From the NCBI GenBank assembly GCA_033002965.1, contig JAURVB010007268.1, positions 20,596 to 84,595 of the forward strand: a stretch of 64,000 bases of DNA, written 5' to 3'. Positions within the stretch are counted from its first letter, which is position 1; every line of letters begins with the position of its first letter. The position numbers and the translations under genes were made by a program. This stretch comes from Piper betle. Its lineage: Eukaryota > Streptophyta > Magnoliopsida > Piperales > Piperaceae. A model generated the notes under the pieces. It had not been told where the DNA came from. It was given only the letters and a program-made list of their open reading frames with translations, and did no database searches. Positions 1 to 13,009 of the stretch are shown here, in pieces.

Positions 1-1985
1 CAGATAGATAACACAGGAAATGAGTTGTTTATGTTGTACTGTTAGAATTTACGACATTTTTCCAAATATTTGCGTTGATTAATATTTGAGGCAACAATAT
101 GAAAAGGTCCCATATGTGTGTGATCAGAAGTCGTCCTCTCATACAACCTCATTAAACAGGGTAAGCAAACAATTATCTCAAGTTCATACACCGGTTCCAA
201 TCAATTATAAGCCAGTATTTCAATCAGAAAATTACCAAACTTGATTGAGCCTAGCTACAAATCCAATCAAACAGACAATGATAACAAACAGATGAACCGT
301 GCCCCTGGTAAGAGCCATGAACATTTAAGCAGGGATAAAATCTTTACTATGTTCTACAACTAATTGAGTTATTTTGTTAGTTCGTGAAGATAATGATGGA
401 AAGTTGAGGAAAGAGGCCACTGGGCACCAACCGCCATGACCGAACAGAGTAATAAGATAAGGCTCAAGTTGTTTTTCTGGCTTAAAAGGGTCTATAATTT
501 GCAGTATTCATTCTGAAAGACACAAGAAGGTAAGATATATAATCAAGAATAATAGGAAAGAAAATCTGTTACTGACTACATAAATTGATCAAAAATGTTG
601 GGAAAGTGTGATTACTTATCCATAAGAAGGAAGCTAGAGATCCATGGATGAGATTAGAGATAGTATTAGAAGCTAGTTGAAAATTTAAGCATTAGAGCAT
701 GCTTGAAAGCATAGAAATAGCGCCACTAAAATGTTGTGAGAGTATTTGTTGGGTTTTGCAGATCCAACTGAAATGTAAAAAGGATTGGGGATTGGTTGTC
801 AGTAAGAGGAAAATTTCAAAAGAATGTGACAGCTCAGCTGAGACCCAACAATATATAATGAAGTCTCCAAATGTATGATCTTAAAGAAGAAAGCAAGCTA
901 CCAGCAATGATGGAGCAGTCTGCCGTCTCACAAGTAACTGAGAAAATTTGTGTTAAGAGAAGCAATAACTTGTATATTACTATATCAGAATCTTGATGCA
1001 ATTCAAGCATATTTCTTTTAATTAAAAAGCTATGACCAAGAAAATTATTGTTAGAGGCCACTTAATTATCCAACAAAAGTAAAGAGTTTGTCAAAAAAAA
1101 GTTTTTCCGTAATATATTTGCCAAGATGAAAGTGTAAATTTGGACTAAGAGCTAGGATCAAAGCACAGATCTTCAAGTCCATACATGTCAGCTCTTCTCA
1201 TCTCCAATCAGAAAGCACAAGGCCAAAAAATGTAAGGTTTTCTGCTAATAGAAGCATACTTATCCTCAAATCACCCTATACTTCACCTTCAAAGCTCAAT
1301 CCAAACAAAATTTGTATCCAAAATAAAAAGCCCCAACAATTCAAATTCACTTCTCGATTCAGTCAGCTTTTTAAATAACCGTACAATTAAGCTAATCAAC
1401 AAAAATTCTCACTGCAAAATCATAGACTTCTAAATCAATTCATTGTATCCAGCTAACTAATCATTCTAAATCGATTTACGAAAAAGCTAAAGATTCACTC
1501 AAATTAACTTCTCAAGCTATAAAGATCAATATATCTTAGAAATCAAACACAACACAGAATTCAAGTCAAAGTTAAAACCAACCCATAACAATTCAGCTAA
1601 TTCAACAATATTTCTCCCTTCAAAATCACACACCCCTAAAATCAATTCATCATATCCAGCTAATTAACCATCCCAAATATTTTCTTTTTTTTAAAAAAAA
1701 GCTAAAGATTCACTCAAATTCGCCTGTCAAGCTATAAAGATCAATGTCTTCGATATCAATCACAACACAGAATTCAAGGCAGAGCTAGAATTCAGCTCAT
1801 TAACAAAAGTCCTCACTTCAAAATCATTCAATACTGCAATCAATTCATTATACCCAACTAATCAATCATCCCAAGTAAGATCACCTTTTTTCAAAGGACA
1901 AGCTAAACCTTCTTTCAGATCACAACAACAACAACAACAAAGGAATAAAAAGGGAGAGACACGGAGAGCTCAGAGAGAGACGCAC
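1..1985 (-). other. Partial first intron of the translocator gene
   Basis: AT-rich sequence without coding similarity between the donor at 1985 and the left edge. Neither strand shows the C-terminal half of the transporter. It contains the tandem repeat at 1390-1920. Short open frames such as 834-1061 look random. Confidence 0.6.
1390..1920. repeat. Degenerate tandem repeat, about 200-bp unit, 2.6 copies, inside intron
   Basis: Three blocks start with AGCTMATYMAACAA-like text at about 1390, 1595 and 1794 (spacing 205 and 199 bp). Each goes on in the same order: TTCAAAATCA, AATCAATTCAT, CAGCTAAYTAA, then AAGCTAAAGATTCACTCAAA and CAAGCTATAAAGATCAAT in the first two. The third block is cut short near 1920, just before the exon side of the intron. 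Copies differ at many sites, so the duplication is old. Confidence 0.75.
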
Positions 1986-2438
1986 CCCACTAGCAATGAC
2001 GACGCCGGTGACGACCGGGACGAGCGTCACGTAGGTGAGCCAGGCCTCCCTCTTCACCGTCATCAGATACGCAAACACGGCAGTGAAGAAGGGCGTCGTA
2101 GCCCCAATCGCCTGGTTGAACGACACCGGCAGGTACCGGAGCGAGACATTCCCACTGACCACCGAGCCGCAGAAAATGGCGGACAGAGCAGCGATCTTGA
2201 AGAACTGCGGCCGGGATCGCACCGCCTGCATGGGGACGAGCCGCATCCACGCGATGGCGATGTAGCTGAGCAGGGAGCAGGCGGTCATGTGGCACATGGT
2301 GAGAAAGATCGGGTACCGGAAGCCATAGTTGCTCAGCAGGTACTTGTTGAGGAGGAGGACGCCGATGTTGGAGGCGTACCAGGAGACGACGAGACCCACG
2401 GTGAACAGCCGGTTCGACCCCTTCGCGTCCGACCCCAT
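1986..2438 (-). CDS. Nucleotide-sugar/triose-phosphate translocator (UUAT/TPT-NST family), first coding exon, gene runs off left edge
   Basis: The 151 codons encode the N-terminal half of a membrane transporter of the TPT/nucleotide-sugar (DMT) family. The family blocks [57 protein letters not shown] and [13 protein letters not shown] are all present, close to Arabidopsis At3g11320/At5g05820 from memory. That clade (UUAT) is linked to Golgi import of UDP-uronic acids; substrate here is inference. About five membrane segments lie near residues 10-30, 36-60, 79-101, 105-128 and 132-150. I chose the ATG at 2438 because similarity to the family begins there; an in-frame ATG at 2717 adds 93 low-complexity residues. 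The exon stops at a Gly codon followed by the donor GTGCGT (1985 downward), where Arabidopsis continues Gly-Glu-Pro. The C-terminal half is not seen in the window, so the first intron is at least 1.98 kb. Confidence 0.9.
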
Positions 2439-2720
2439 TCCGATCGAATCAATCCCTATTCGCCGCCGCCGCCGTCTCGGTCGCCGAAGATGGGAGCAGC
2501 TCCGGCGAGGGGATGGGGGAGGGAGGGGCAAAGGTGGGAGCTTTATGAAGGGGGTGGATCTGGGGTGGTAACATGATGGGAAAGGTGCGGACTTTGTAGG
2601 GGAGGGTGGTGGTGGAGGGTGGCGATGGCGCTCCCCACTGCGCAGACACGGGGTAGGAAATGGAGAAGAAGAAGAGGTTGAGGGAGGGAGGGGAGCGACA
2701 GAGACAGGGTGGGCCATGGC
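2439..2720 (-). promoter_or_regulatory. GC-rich 5' leader / core promoter region of the translocator gene, open in frame
   Basis: A GC-rich, pyrimidine-tract-rich stretch directly upstream of the conserved start. It stays open in the transporter frame back to an ATG at 2717, giving 93 Pro/Ser/Arg-rich residues ending in an Arg run. Most likely it is 5' untranslated leader, as usual for this family. GC drops abruptly beyond 2720, which fits the promoter boundary. Confidence 0.5.
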
Positions 2721-5609
2721 CTAATCAAACTCGAATTTTTTTTTATGTTTTTAAGTTTTATTTTTCCACGGCTTTAATGTTTTTGTATGATTTAGCTCAA
2801 AAATTAATATGATTTTTTTAATTTATTTTGATTCACCTCCACTCTAAATCTCCATACATTAATATACAATAATAAAATATCTAAAGAGAGAAAAGAGAGC
2901 GAGGATCGGTTCCATTTGGTTTGGTTTCTGTCAAAATACTTACAATGTTTTGCGCGTAGGCTTATAATATATTGTTGAGTTTTTTATTTGAAAAAATAAA
3001 ATATCTTTTGATATTATTGTTTAAGAAAATCAAATATAATTATCAAAATAAAAAAAAAAATTTCCCTTTTTTATAATAATAAAATTATCCTTAATTTTTT
3101 AAAAAATATTCCAGCCAACTGGTGTTATCTCTATACCCTAACTTTAGAATACATAAACCTAGACCCCATTGTCTTTACATGGCCAAAAGTGGCAAGTTTG
3201 GCTACTCCTAACCAAGGGCTGTTAGGATTGCTGCTATCAACGTCTCGATCTTGATCGTGGGCCAGTTGCACAAAATTTATAAAAAAATTTTAAATTTAAA
3301 TTTAGATAAAGGCATTTAAGATAATTTACAATTTTGCCCCTCTTTTTTGTTATAATTATGCTTGAATCATCCATGATTGATAATATAAAAGCTTATTCCC
3401 CTTTTTTTGGGATAAACAACTCATAATTTTGATACGACCAAAAGAAGCCTAGAGCCTACCAAATTTTGTGTCTTCTGAGTTGATAATGGTGTGGTATCTG
3501 TGTTGCCTATTACGTTTTTTCTATGGTTTGGAATTTATAAGTGCTTGTAAAATCCTAAATTGCTTTGAAAAAAATCCTAAATCATTAAAATAAGACTTTT
3601 ATATATAAATAAATTATCATATCATTAATAATCTATTTATATACTTATAGGTTAAAATACTTGCTCGATCATTTTATCATTTAAAAATAACTTATACTTA
3701 TATCATTTTATATTAGAATGTATTTGTTTATGGCCAATGGGTTTGACATTTAGGGTTTAGTTAGCATTTTGGGCCGAATTACTTGAGAAGCATGACTAGG
3801 ATTTTGATAAGCCATAATAGGACATGTCTAGCTAACATTCTAATACATGTTTTTTTCGTAAAGTCAAATTCGACAGGGTAAATCATTATTTATACTTGAG
3901 GGTTTGCTTCATTGGCGTCAAATTTGTGTAAATGACATGAAAATTACTTTTACACCGACTAGGATGCTAAGTAGATATTCAAATTTGTGCCAATATGATT
4001 CCAAAAAAGTATGAGAATAATTATTATTAGGAGTAGCCGATATTCTTATGTTTTATATAAGGACTTTAATATCAGCCGTTGGATTATAGGAGTGAGTTTT
4101 TCATCTATCATTTCTTCTTTATTTTTTTGTGCCAGATTCTTTATCTATGGCCTCTAGTCAAGCAACGGTAATTTATGATAATTAAAATTAGATGACTTTA
4201 GAGGTTGAAGTTTTTTGATTAATCAATTAATAATCTATACGATAAATCATTTTGTCATGGTTAAGCATGGGTAAAATGTCAAATTAAATATTTTTCCTCG
4301 AGAAAATCATTTTCCTTTTCTGTTTGATTTGATAGAATTTGACAAACAAAAAAAAATACTTTTAAAAAGTTAAGTGTTTGGATTGAAAGAAAATATATTG
4401 ATTAAGAAAACATATTTTCATGAAGTGGGGCCCAATAAAAAATCCCTTCACAAACCATTTCTTAGGAAATGCAAGAAAAATATAAGTTGGACTAACCTTC
4501 CCTCTTCTCTTCTTTCTTTTTCAATCCAAACACACACAATAAATTGTGTTTTTATTTTATTTTCTTTTCTTTCCCTTAAATTATTATTTTTCTCTTTTTC
4601 TTGCAATCTATGTAATTACAGACCACACCTATTACATGTCATAAAAATTAATCATACAAATTCATGAAACAATGTGTAATAACTTTAGTATTTATGACTT
4701 GAGTTCAAAGTAGATGTTATTTCCTATAGAAGCAATCGACAATTGAACTCAAAAGAAAGCATCGTTCCAAACGAGGCAAAAAAGGAACAGCCTTTTGTAG
4801 TGTCCTTTCGTGCGGACAAAACGAACCGGGCCAATTGCCGGCATTAGAACGGTAGGGGTGGGTTCATATACTTTGGATATATTAAGAAGACCCCAGCCAT
4901 CTCTTTCGGATCGGATCAAACAAATGCTCTATTTTTTTGATTTGGGAATAATATATCTAAAAATATTTAAACCGAACATGAATTATTTAATTGGCTATTT
5001 TATTTCGTTTGTCTCAAGTCTTTAAATAATCTTAGTTTAAAAGTTGCAAATCATTTCATCGTTTCTTTGGTTTACCGATTGCTATGATTAAAAAAGAAAA
5101 TATTTTATTATCCATATTTAATTTTTTTCTACGACTAGAAAATTGCGAATATACTAGACTTTATGACATTTCCATGGACAATTGGTCCTAGTTTTATATT
5201 ACTTGTCCCTAAATGGTTTTTTTATCGACCAAACAAACCCAAACCCTAACTATTTTCTTAAATTTTAATTATATTAAGTATCTACGAAGAGACTGGTTGA
5301 CATAAGCTGGGTCAGCACGTCATTAATCATTCTAATATATCCCCACGTGGTAGGGGGCCGTTTCGATCTTTTTAAATTGAAGTTATTGTTATATATGTAA
5401 AATAATTAATTCTTAAAAAAATAATTTTAAAGAGCCTATTAATAATATCAAAGCGCTTGGTTAGGGGCCCACCCCTTTATTATAACATGTATTCTCTGTT
5501 CATAAATTTCATATCATTTAATTAGGTAAGTAAAATAACACAATTACTTTAAACTACATATATAATCTCAATCTCTCTCTCTAAGTATTTTGATGTTTAT
5601 GTGTCTCTT
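2721..5609. other. AT-rich intergenic region
   Basis: No coding similarity on either strand. Long A/T runs and short random frames. The only structure I can define is the MITE at 4374-4533. Confidence 0.6.
4374..4533. mobile_element. Small MITE with inverted ends GTGTTTGGATTGAAA
   Basis: The left end reads GTGTTTGGATTGAAAGAAA and the right end is its reverse complement with small changes (TTTTTCAATCCAAACAC, ending 4533). The 160-bp body has no coding capacity. I could not fix a target duplication, so the superfamily is open. Confidence 0.55.
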
Positions 5610-6044
5610 TAGGGGTGCTAATTGAGCGAGCGAGCCAAGCTCAACATGTGTTCGAACTCGGCTCGAGATCGAATAAAAGTCAAAAGTACTTCACTAAAAA
5701 AACCACAACTTTGAAGTCATCAAGGTGAATACTTACCATCTCAACTATCTTACTTCTTTGTTATTATATTTCATATATATATATATAATATAATATAAAG
5801 ACTATATTATTATATTATTTTATCGAGTCGAGTTCGAGTCGAACTACGAAGTCGAGTTCGAGTCGAGTTCGAGTTACAACCGAGTCGAGTCGAGTTGAAC
5901 ACGACCTTGCTCAAGCTCGGCTCGTAAGATTCGAGTTTGAGTTGAGTTTGAGTCAAACATTTAAATGTCGAGTTTCGAGTCGAGTCAAGCACGAGCCGAC
6001 GCTAAATGCTCACGAACTGGCTCAGCTCAAGTATAGCAACCCTA
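5610..6044. mobile_element. Non-autonomous hAT-type element (435 bp) with perfect 8-bp target duplication
   Basis: Ends are TAGGGGTGCTA and TAGCAACCCTA (inverted, one mismatch). Both flanks carry TGTCTCTT (5602-5609 and 6045-6052), an 8-bp duplication as produced by hAT transposases; TAGGG ends also fit hAT. The interior is filled with TCGAG/CTCGA text (for example 5820-6000) and a short AT core (5760-5820). No transposase is encoded. The element at 22625-23285 is a longer relative. Confidence 0.85.
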
Positions 6045-6052
6045 TGTCTCTT

Positions 6053-7213
6053 AATGAATTATGGTGACAACATTTATATTGGGTAATAAAGAAAAATGCA
6101 CGTTCGTACTTGTGGTAATATATAATTTGATAAAATGGATAGGTGAACCGTCAAAACCCCTTTAGTTTATTAGGTTATGATGAGTAATGGCAACTGCCAT
6201 ACGTACAATTATAACATTTATTATACGTATTTTTTGAGAATGAGATTGTAATTAAATGTTAAGATGTACACGCACCGCTATTAGTTTGCTCCTTGTCCAT
6301 TATTAACATACAATATTCTAACTTTCGAAGAGTTCAATGCGTCGACCATATTGACTCGGTTTTGAAGGGCATTTAGCACCATTCAAGCAAATTGGTTCTA
6401 CACCAAACTAAGTAGGTACAAGAAAAAAAATCTTGTCGATAATAAATTGTTTTTAGCAAAATATGCCCTTTACATATGCTCTTATTCATGCCAATGTGAT
6501 TTACATTGTTAACACCAATAGCTAAAATTAATTTTTTTCAGGTTAACATCATCTTGGGTGTAAGGGATGAAATCTTTCCATTCAATACTTTACTATCCTG
6601 TGATAAGGGTGTGTCTAAAAACTTCACGCAATTTATTCTAAGGGTGCCCGTCGGGTACTTGAGTGACCTTAACCAACCCAACAATGCAGGCTTGGGCCTA
6701 ATTGATCGGGTTTAGTTTTAGAAAGCCTAATTGATTGGGTTTGGTTTTAGAAAATTGGACAACTGCCTTATAATGGTTGGGTTTTTCTAATATCCAATTC
6801 CAAATGATGTAAAATTCATAAATTTGTGTATAGCATTATATATATAAGTCATACTAAAAAGTGCATATATTCACATATGAAATTATCATATTTTGATCGT
6901 CAATTTTTAAAGTTAGACTAATTAATTTTCTCATTTTTTTGTGTAATTATTTTTAACCGGTTGTAATTTGAATCCTGCCTCCTATAGCACAATTGGGTTT
7001 AATTTATCACATTCAAGTTTTGCTAAATGGGTAATGATCGGCTTTGGGCTCCAGTAATAAATTTAATCAGTAAATGGTCGAGTTTAATATGTAAATTTAA
7101 GGTAAATAATGGGTTTAGTTTGGGCAATACGTGACCAAGGAACATTCCTAATTTACATAAAATAATTTGCATCATCTACCTCCCATGTAACGAATAGTTT
7201 AGCCAAGAATACC

Positions 7214-7256
<43 letters not shown>

Positions 7257-8308
7257 CTCAATGTTTTGTCTGCAAAGAGAAGAGGAAGGAACAAAAAAAA
7301 TCTTATAAATGGATTAAGGTTATAAAAATTGTTATTAAATACTCATCTTTAACCTATAATTCGTTCATGACACAATATTGTATAATGAAATAGGAGAATG
7401 AGTTTCTAACTTACAATATTGAATCTCTTTGATTATAAGAATGTGCGTGAAGAGTTGCTTTGAAAAGTAAGGAATGCGAGACTACTAAAATAACAAAAGT
7501 GGGCAGCACACCACATGCCCAATCTGCTAAGTGCATCTGACCAAACTTTCTACAGATGTTATGTTATTTTGAATTGAATATAAAAGCCATGTAGAGATGT
7601 TAAGGAGATTGACTTTGACTTAGAAGTGCTCGATAATTGATTTGGTAGGCAAGCAATTCTCCCCAAAAAGTTTAAGAGTTGACACAAATAATACATTGAC
7701 TCGCCATCTGTTAATTGCCTGGTGTCGCCTACTACCTGCTTAATTTTTATCTTTTTTTTACTTTGAGAATATCAAATGAACTCAACAACATTGAGCTATT
7801 TTTTTCCATGCCGTTGTTGAAAAGGTAAGAAATTAGTGTGTGTATATAGCTTTCCTAACATGGAGCAACCAAACCAGGTGACCAAAGACGAAACCATGAT
7901 TTATTAAAATAACTATTTCCATCTCAACTAAATTTGTATTATAAGTTGCCTTCACAAAGAAGATTTTATTATAAGTTGGAAGTGAACATTCAAATAAAAA
8001 TGTGAAGGAGTCCACTTGAGCTGATCATTCATCTTGTTTTCAACTAACTTGCTCAAAGCTTTGTTTTACGAGTAGAGTTCATAGTGATTTGAAATTTCGT
8101 TACGAAAGTACACACATGGTTCATGTTTGATTAAATACATTTTGTGTCAAGCCGAGACAAACTCTTTCACATCTACACAAAGTCCAAACTCACTTCTAAT
8201 CTTAAAAAGTTTTATTCCATGAGAAAATGACGGCATTTTATTTTTAAATAACGAAGACCCTAAGCGTGTATAATATAACGACCCAACCCATAGTGCAAAT
8301 CTAGGGGT
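6053..8308. other. AT-rich intergenic region with an (AT)n run
   Basis: No gene recognised. A pure AT dinucleotide run lies at 7219-7254. Stretches at 6640-7130 hold repeated GGGTTTRGTTT-like text typical of old non-coding repeats, but no ends could be set. Confidence 0.5.
7219..7254. repeat. (AT)n microsatellite
   Basis: About 18 uninterrupted AT units. Confidence 0.95.
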
Positions 8309-8760
8309 GTGTAATATAACGATCAGGCCCAAAATATTAACTAATGAACCTAAGTTATATATTTAATAGTAATTAATTAAATTAAATATTTATATTTTAT
8401 TCTCACTTATAAACATGATTTTACCCTAGTTAGTAATTATATGCGAGATTCAATTAAAAAATCTCAGAATTCATCCACCTTAGAAAATTTCGTCTTCGAA
8501 AACCTTAACCGATGTCTTTCTTTAGTTTATGACCAACAATTTAGCCAACATCTCTAGTTAAACCTAATATCTACGGAACCAAATTACTTTGATACCATTT
8601 ATAACAACCCGACCCAAAGTGCAAATTAATATATCTAAACCATCTCTTCAAAAGTGGTTAATTAAGTTGACGATCTATATTCCATTCTGAACTTATAAAC
8701 ATTATCTTATCCCAATAAGTATTAGATGTGAATTTCATATATAAATAATTAATAATCATA
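8309..8760 (-). mobile_element. Miniature LTR retrotransposon (TRIM-like), LTR - short internal - LTR
   Basis: Two related terminal blocks, about 8311-8475 and 8599-8750, both begin with a TATAACRAYCMGRCCC-like motif and contain TAATTAA, ACTTATAAACAT and GTTAGTAATTA/AAGTATTAGATG in the same order. On the minus strand the right block is followed by TGGTATCAAAGT (8586-8597), a near match to the plant initiator-Met primer-binding site TGGTATCAGAGC. The internal part is only about 110 bp and ends against the left block with a CGAAATTTTCTAAGGTGG purine-type tract. No protein is encoded. This is the arrangement also seen at 43369-43821 and in the array around 24.3-28.5 kb. Confidence 0.6.
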
Positions 8761-10031
8761 AATAATCAAATAAAAATTTAAACTAAGTCGAACATTTTAC
8801 CAAGGTTGAATACATCAAGTTTGACCTTCGAATTGATAGAGGCTAGAGCCGAGCAGTCATGTGCACAAAGCTATGTTCATAATTCATTGAGGTAATGATT
8901 TCAAACTAAGCTTTGGTTCAATAATAAACATGATTTCAAACCAAACCAAATGCAGTTTGCTGGCAAGCTAACTTACCTTAACTACACCTCTACTTACAAA
9001 TTATTAAATACAACTATTGGCACCCAACCCTAGGACTCGAACCTGAAAAGTAAGTTAATATTTGTTTTAAAATTTGATTTTTCTTTATATGTTTTAGTAC
9101 ATATATAAAATATCTTTGAGAATATGTTATATTTGTTATAAATAAGAAAAATTATCATAAATTATATAAGTTTTGTGTGTTTTTATGTAAAAGTATGTAA
9201 TATATTTATTATCAATTTGGGTTGGTTCAATTCTGGATTTTTTAAACAAGATCCGGGTCGGGTTTGGGTCTAAATAATAGGAAAATAATTATATACAAAT
9301 TTAGGTTTGGGTCTTTGATAACGGGTCAGGGTCCTGGTGGCAACCCTAGGTCCAACCAAGGGACTCATGAGCTGAATTAATCCATGTACTTCTTGCTCTT
9401 CTTTGAAACAATTTTTAGAATCATAAAGGTCCATTTTGTTGATTATGAGAAAGAGGGGAAAAAATATGGGAAAACACACTTTTCTCATTTTTCTTATTTA
9501 GTATGCAAAAAAATTAGAGAATTTTTCCCCAATTATGAGGGAAAATCCCTTCACAACTATTTTCCCATTAAAAATAAGAAGAAATTAGAAAAGAATGAGA
9601 ATAATGCTGTTTAAGCTTTCCTGTCTTTCTAACAAAATACATAAAGAGAAAATGGTGGAAATTTTGATTTCTTTTCTTTCACACATGAACTTTCTTTTAT
9701 TTTTTCATTATCCAAACAAACTCTAAATGAGGTTTTCAAAAGAACCTTATGTACATGAGCTATTAACTTCATATGAACTACAACTCATATTTGGAACAGT
9801 TAAATAAAGTCTCAGTGCACAAAATCCAACCACTAATAAAAACAACTAATTAAAGTACTTATAAATTTTTCAAATCAATCCAATATTTTTAACCATTTCA
9901 TCTTAATTATCAAATAATTATAATAATAATTTTTAAATAAAAATTAATTTTAAAATATCTTTATAACAATGCAATTTTTAAAAATATAGTAAGTCATATT
10001 TATGTTAAAAAAATATCAAAAGCACTCCACT

Positions 10032-10068
<37 letters not shown>

Positions 10069-12407
10069 TTATTATGTGAGACCCATTAAAAATATTCAAA
10101 TTATAAGTGCAGCTCATAAAAACCAGATAAAGTGTAGCACACTTTAATTTTTCCTTTAAAAAAAGATTGATTGTGAAGCAAAAGTAATAGTGGTCACATC
10201 AAACACTAAACAGGCTCTCTAACATGAATAACTCAAAAGAGGGTATCATTTTATTAGTTATAACAATGAAACTCAACCCACTTTGATAAAGAAGCATGGC
10301 TAAAAATCTCTCTTATGATTCCAAGCCCCGCTAAATGATAAATCATTCTTAAAAAAAAGTTGAGAAGAACCTAACAATTGTTAAAGGTGAATATATCAAA
10401 GCAAACAGCGAAAGCAAATATACAAAGGCGAAAAAATCAGTCTCTAGTACCCTGTTTTTTTGGTAGCGACTTTTAATTGCAAGACAGAAAAATTCAATCC
10501 TACCAACCAAAAATAGTTTTGTGCTGTATGACACTTGAATCAATAACTTTCATGCAACTATGTCAACCCTCAAGAGGAATTAACCATAGTCAAATGTTTA
10601 ATGTAGAAAAATAAGGAATTTAAAAAAAGAGAGTCCACATTTACATCACCAAAACAACAGATTGGAATGACTTAAGTGAAAATATCATGACAACCACTCA
10701 CATTTTTCCTATAACAAAAAATAGCCAAGATTACAAAATATATCACACAAGCAACCACTTTACCGACTATCATTTCTACCACTTTCAGGAATTAAAAGGA
10801 CTTTCATTTCAATAATGGCCAGGAACTGAAAGATTGCTAGATGGAGATGAAGACTACTCACAGAAAGCAACTACTAAATGCCACTGATTGTTGCTATCTG
10901 CATATATAGACGTAGAAGGCATGATACATGTCTCTACTACAAAGAAACTTCAAATTGAAGAACCACATGTACAGAAACTTTGTTCAAAAAACCATGTTTA
11001 GCACCTGGACCAGCATAAACCATGCAATAGCATCAGTCATGGTTGTAGGAGCAAAACGGCTTCTATACTTTTCAAAAAGGTTCATGATCACAATTTGATG
11101 TGAGGAATATATTATAAAAGGAGTACATTAAACAGTAAGTGCATTTATATATTTGCATGTTTGTTTGCTAAAATCTAGCATTAAAAAATCTAAGCCATCC
11201 ACCGTATTGGCAAGATAATTGACACAAACATACCATCAATAAAGAACAATTCAACATTCTAAAAGGTGCAATACATCACAGGTCAGATGTATGATCAATA
11301 TGCTAGCCATACCTAAAGGGTATTGGGAAAATGGATCCTAAACTAGGATCCATGTGACTACAAATGATAAAATTTTGAATTGTCGGATGCCCTTTATGGC
11401 ACCAACTCCCCTCCTCCTTTATCCAAGCTTTTGACTGGTACTGTACAAGCAATGGCAGAGTTAGTCATTAGCCAAAAACCAATCCCTAAAATTTAAAGAA
11501 AGGAAGCTTAAAAAGTGAATAATACTGTGATCATAGCATAAGAGAAATATTAAGACGGAGGGTGGTTAAGTTCATTTCCCATAGCCTGTTATCCAATCTC
11601 TTGTTTTAAGAGGGAGTATAAAAGGAAGTAACTTTTACTGACTCCCTAATTGCAGCTTTGAGTAACTTTCCAATAGGTAAGTAGAAATTGACAATGTGGT
11701 GACCAATGTTTAGCTCCTAAGCTACACCGATTTGGTCTCCCCTGGCTTTGTTTGAGCATCTAGGACACCTAATGGTCCATTACGACAAAAATGCTTCGTT
11801 GCCACCATTTAGAGCCATAATCGGTTGAACATAAGCAGTCATGATGTGAAGATTACTGTCACAGTGGAATATATTCTCAGTGGTAACGAGATATCTAAGG
11901 TGAGAAAAGATGTCCACAAATGTTATAACAAGATCAAGTTCAAGTTGGAGTCCATCTAACTGTGAAACAGATTTATAGAAATACAACAAGGGAACTAGCG
12001 TCCAGTTAATGAGAACCTAATACAGATCCATAAATGGAAAACATCAGTCATTTAAAAAAAAGTTTGAAACAATACTTATTTTGGAGTCGGTAAAATCCTG
12101 ATGTAGGACATCTAAAGTTATCAAGGAGTCACTTTTATACCATATATTAAGGGGACACCTTTGAATAAATTTAGGAAAATACGAGGAGCTAAGGAAGATG
12201 CAATGCATTAATTGATTATAGTATTTTGTTTGCCTATAAAATATGGCTTCCTCATTGTATTAAGATACGCTTGAGTTGAAATGGATTGAGATTTTTTATT
12301 TATCTTTTGCTATGTAGTAGTTGTTAATTTAGAAATCTGATGGCAGTTTTGCATCAAATCCGAAAGAAAAGCAAAAACCAAGACTATTAGTTCCAAAAGG
12401 CTTCTTA
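8761..12407. other. Intergenic region, no gene recognised
   Basis: AT-rich, with no protein similarity on either strand. It holds an AT run at 10035-10065. The reverse strand near 9030 has a GGTTCGAGTCC box, but no A box or tRNA fold goes with it. Confidence 0.5.
10035..10065. repeat. (AT)n microsatellite
   Basis: About 15 AT units in an AT-rich stretch. Confidence 0.9.
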
Positions 12408-12880
12408 GGTTTAGACAGCTAATAGGGCAGTGCTGAATTTCTCAAACCATGCTTGAGAAGATTGTTTGAGACCATAAATAGACATCCGAAGACAACAAAC
12501 CTTACTAGACTCCCCCTCATCAACAAAATCAGGTTGCTGCATAAAGACTTCTTCCTGTAAATCCCGATGGAGACATGCATTAATCACATCCAGTTGAATT
12601 GATAGCCAAGGAGACTAGCATCCTGGTAGAGTTCAACATAGCTACAGGGTAAAATATGTTAGTGTAATCCAAGCCATGAGTATGACTATTACCCTTAGCT
12701 ACTAGACGTGCCTTAAATCTGTCCAAAGTACCATTTACTTTCAATTTTACTGTGTAGATCCATCCACATCCAACCATTTTCTAACCCGCAAGTAGATCTC
12801 CCAAGTCCCAAGTATGGTTGTGTTGGAGAGCTAAAATCTCATCATTCATGGCCTGTTTCCATCTTGGATCATTCAAGGCT
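12408..12880 (-). pseudogene. copia reverse transcriptase, N-terminal half
   Basis: The order is DPRWKQAMNDEI, GWIYTVKLKVNGTLDRFKAR, LVAKGNSHTHGLDYT, then after a frame change QLDVINACLHRDLQEEVFM, SKVCCLRMSIYGLKQSSQAW. These are the RT fingers and first palm blocks; the catalytic YxDD block is beyond the break at 12408. Confidence 0.85.
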
Positions 12881-13009
12881 TCCATATATATAATCTGTAG
12901 GAACGCTGATATTTGTCAAATTGTTTATAAGAAGAGTTAAAGTACTATGGACCATACCTGTGTCAGGAGGAGCAGGAGAAGGTTGGCTCATGGGAGTGAT
13001 GGGATACTC

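Noticed and set aside
4374..4667. 97-codon plus-strand ORF
   Set aside because: It starts at the left end of a MITE and is Phe/Ser/Leu-rich chance reading of AT-rich DNA.
9000..9050. tRNA or SINE on the minus strand
   Set aside because: A GGTTCGAGTCC B-box is present, but no A box, acceptor stem or cloverleaf can be drawn.
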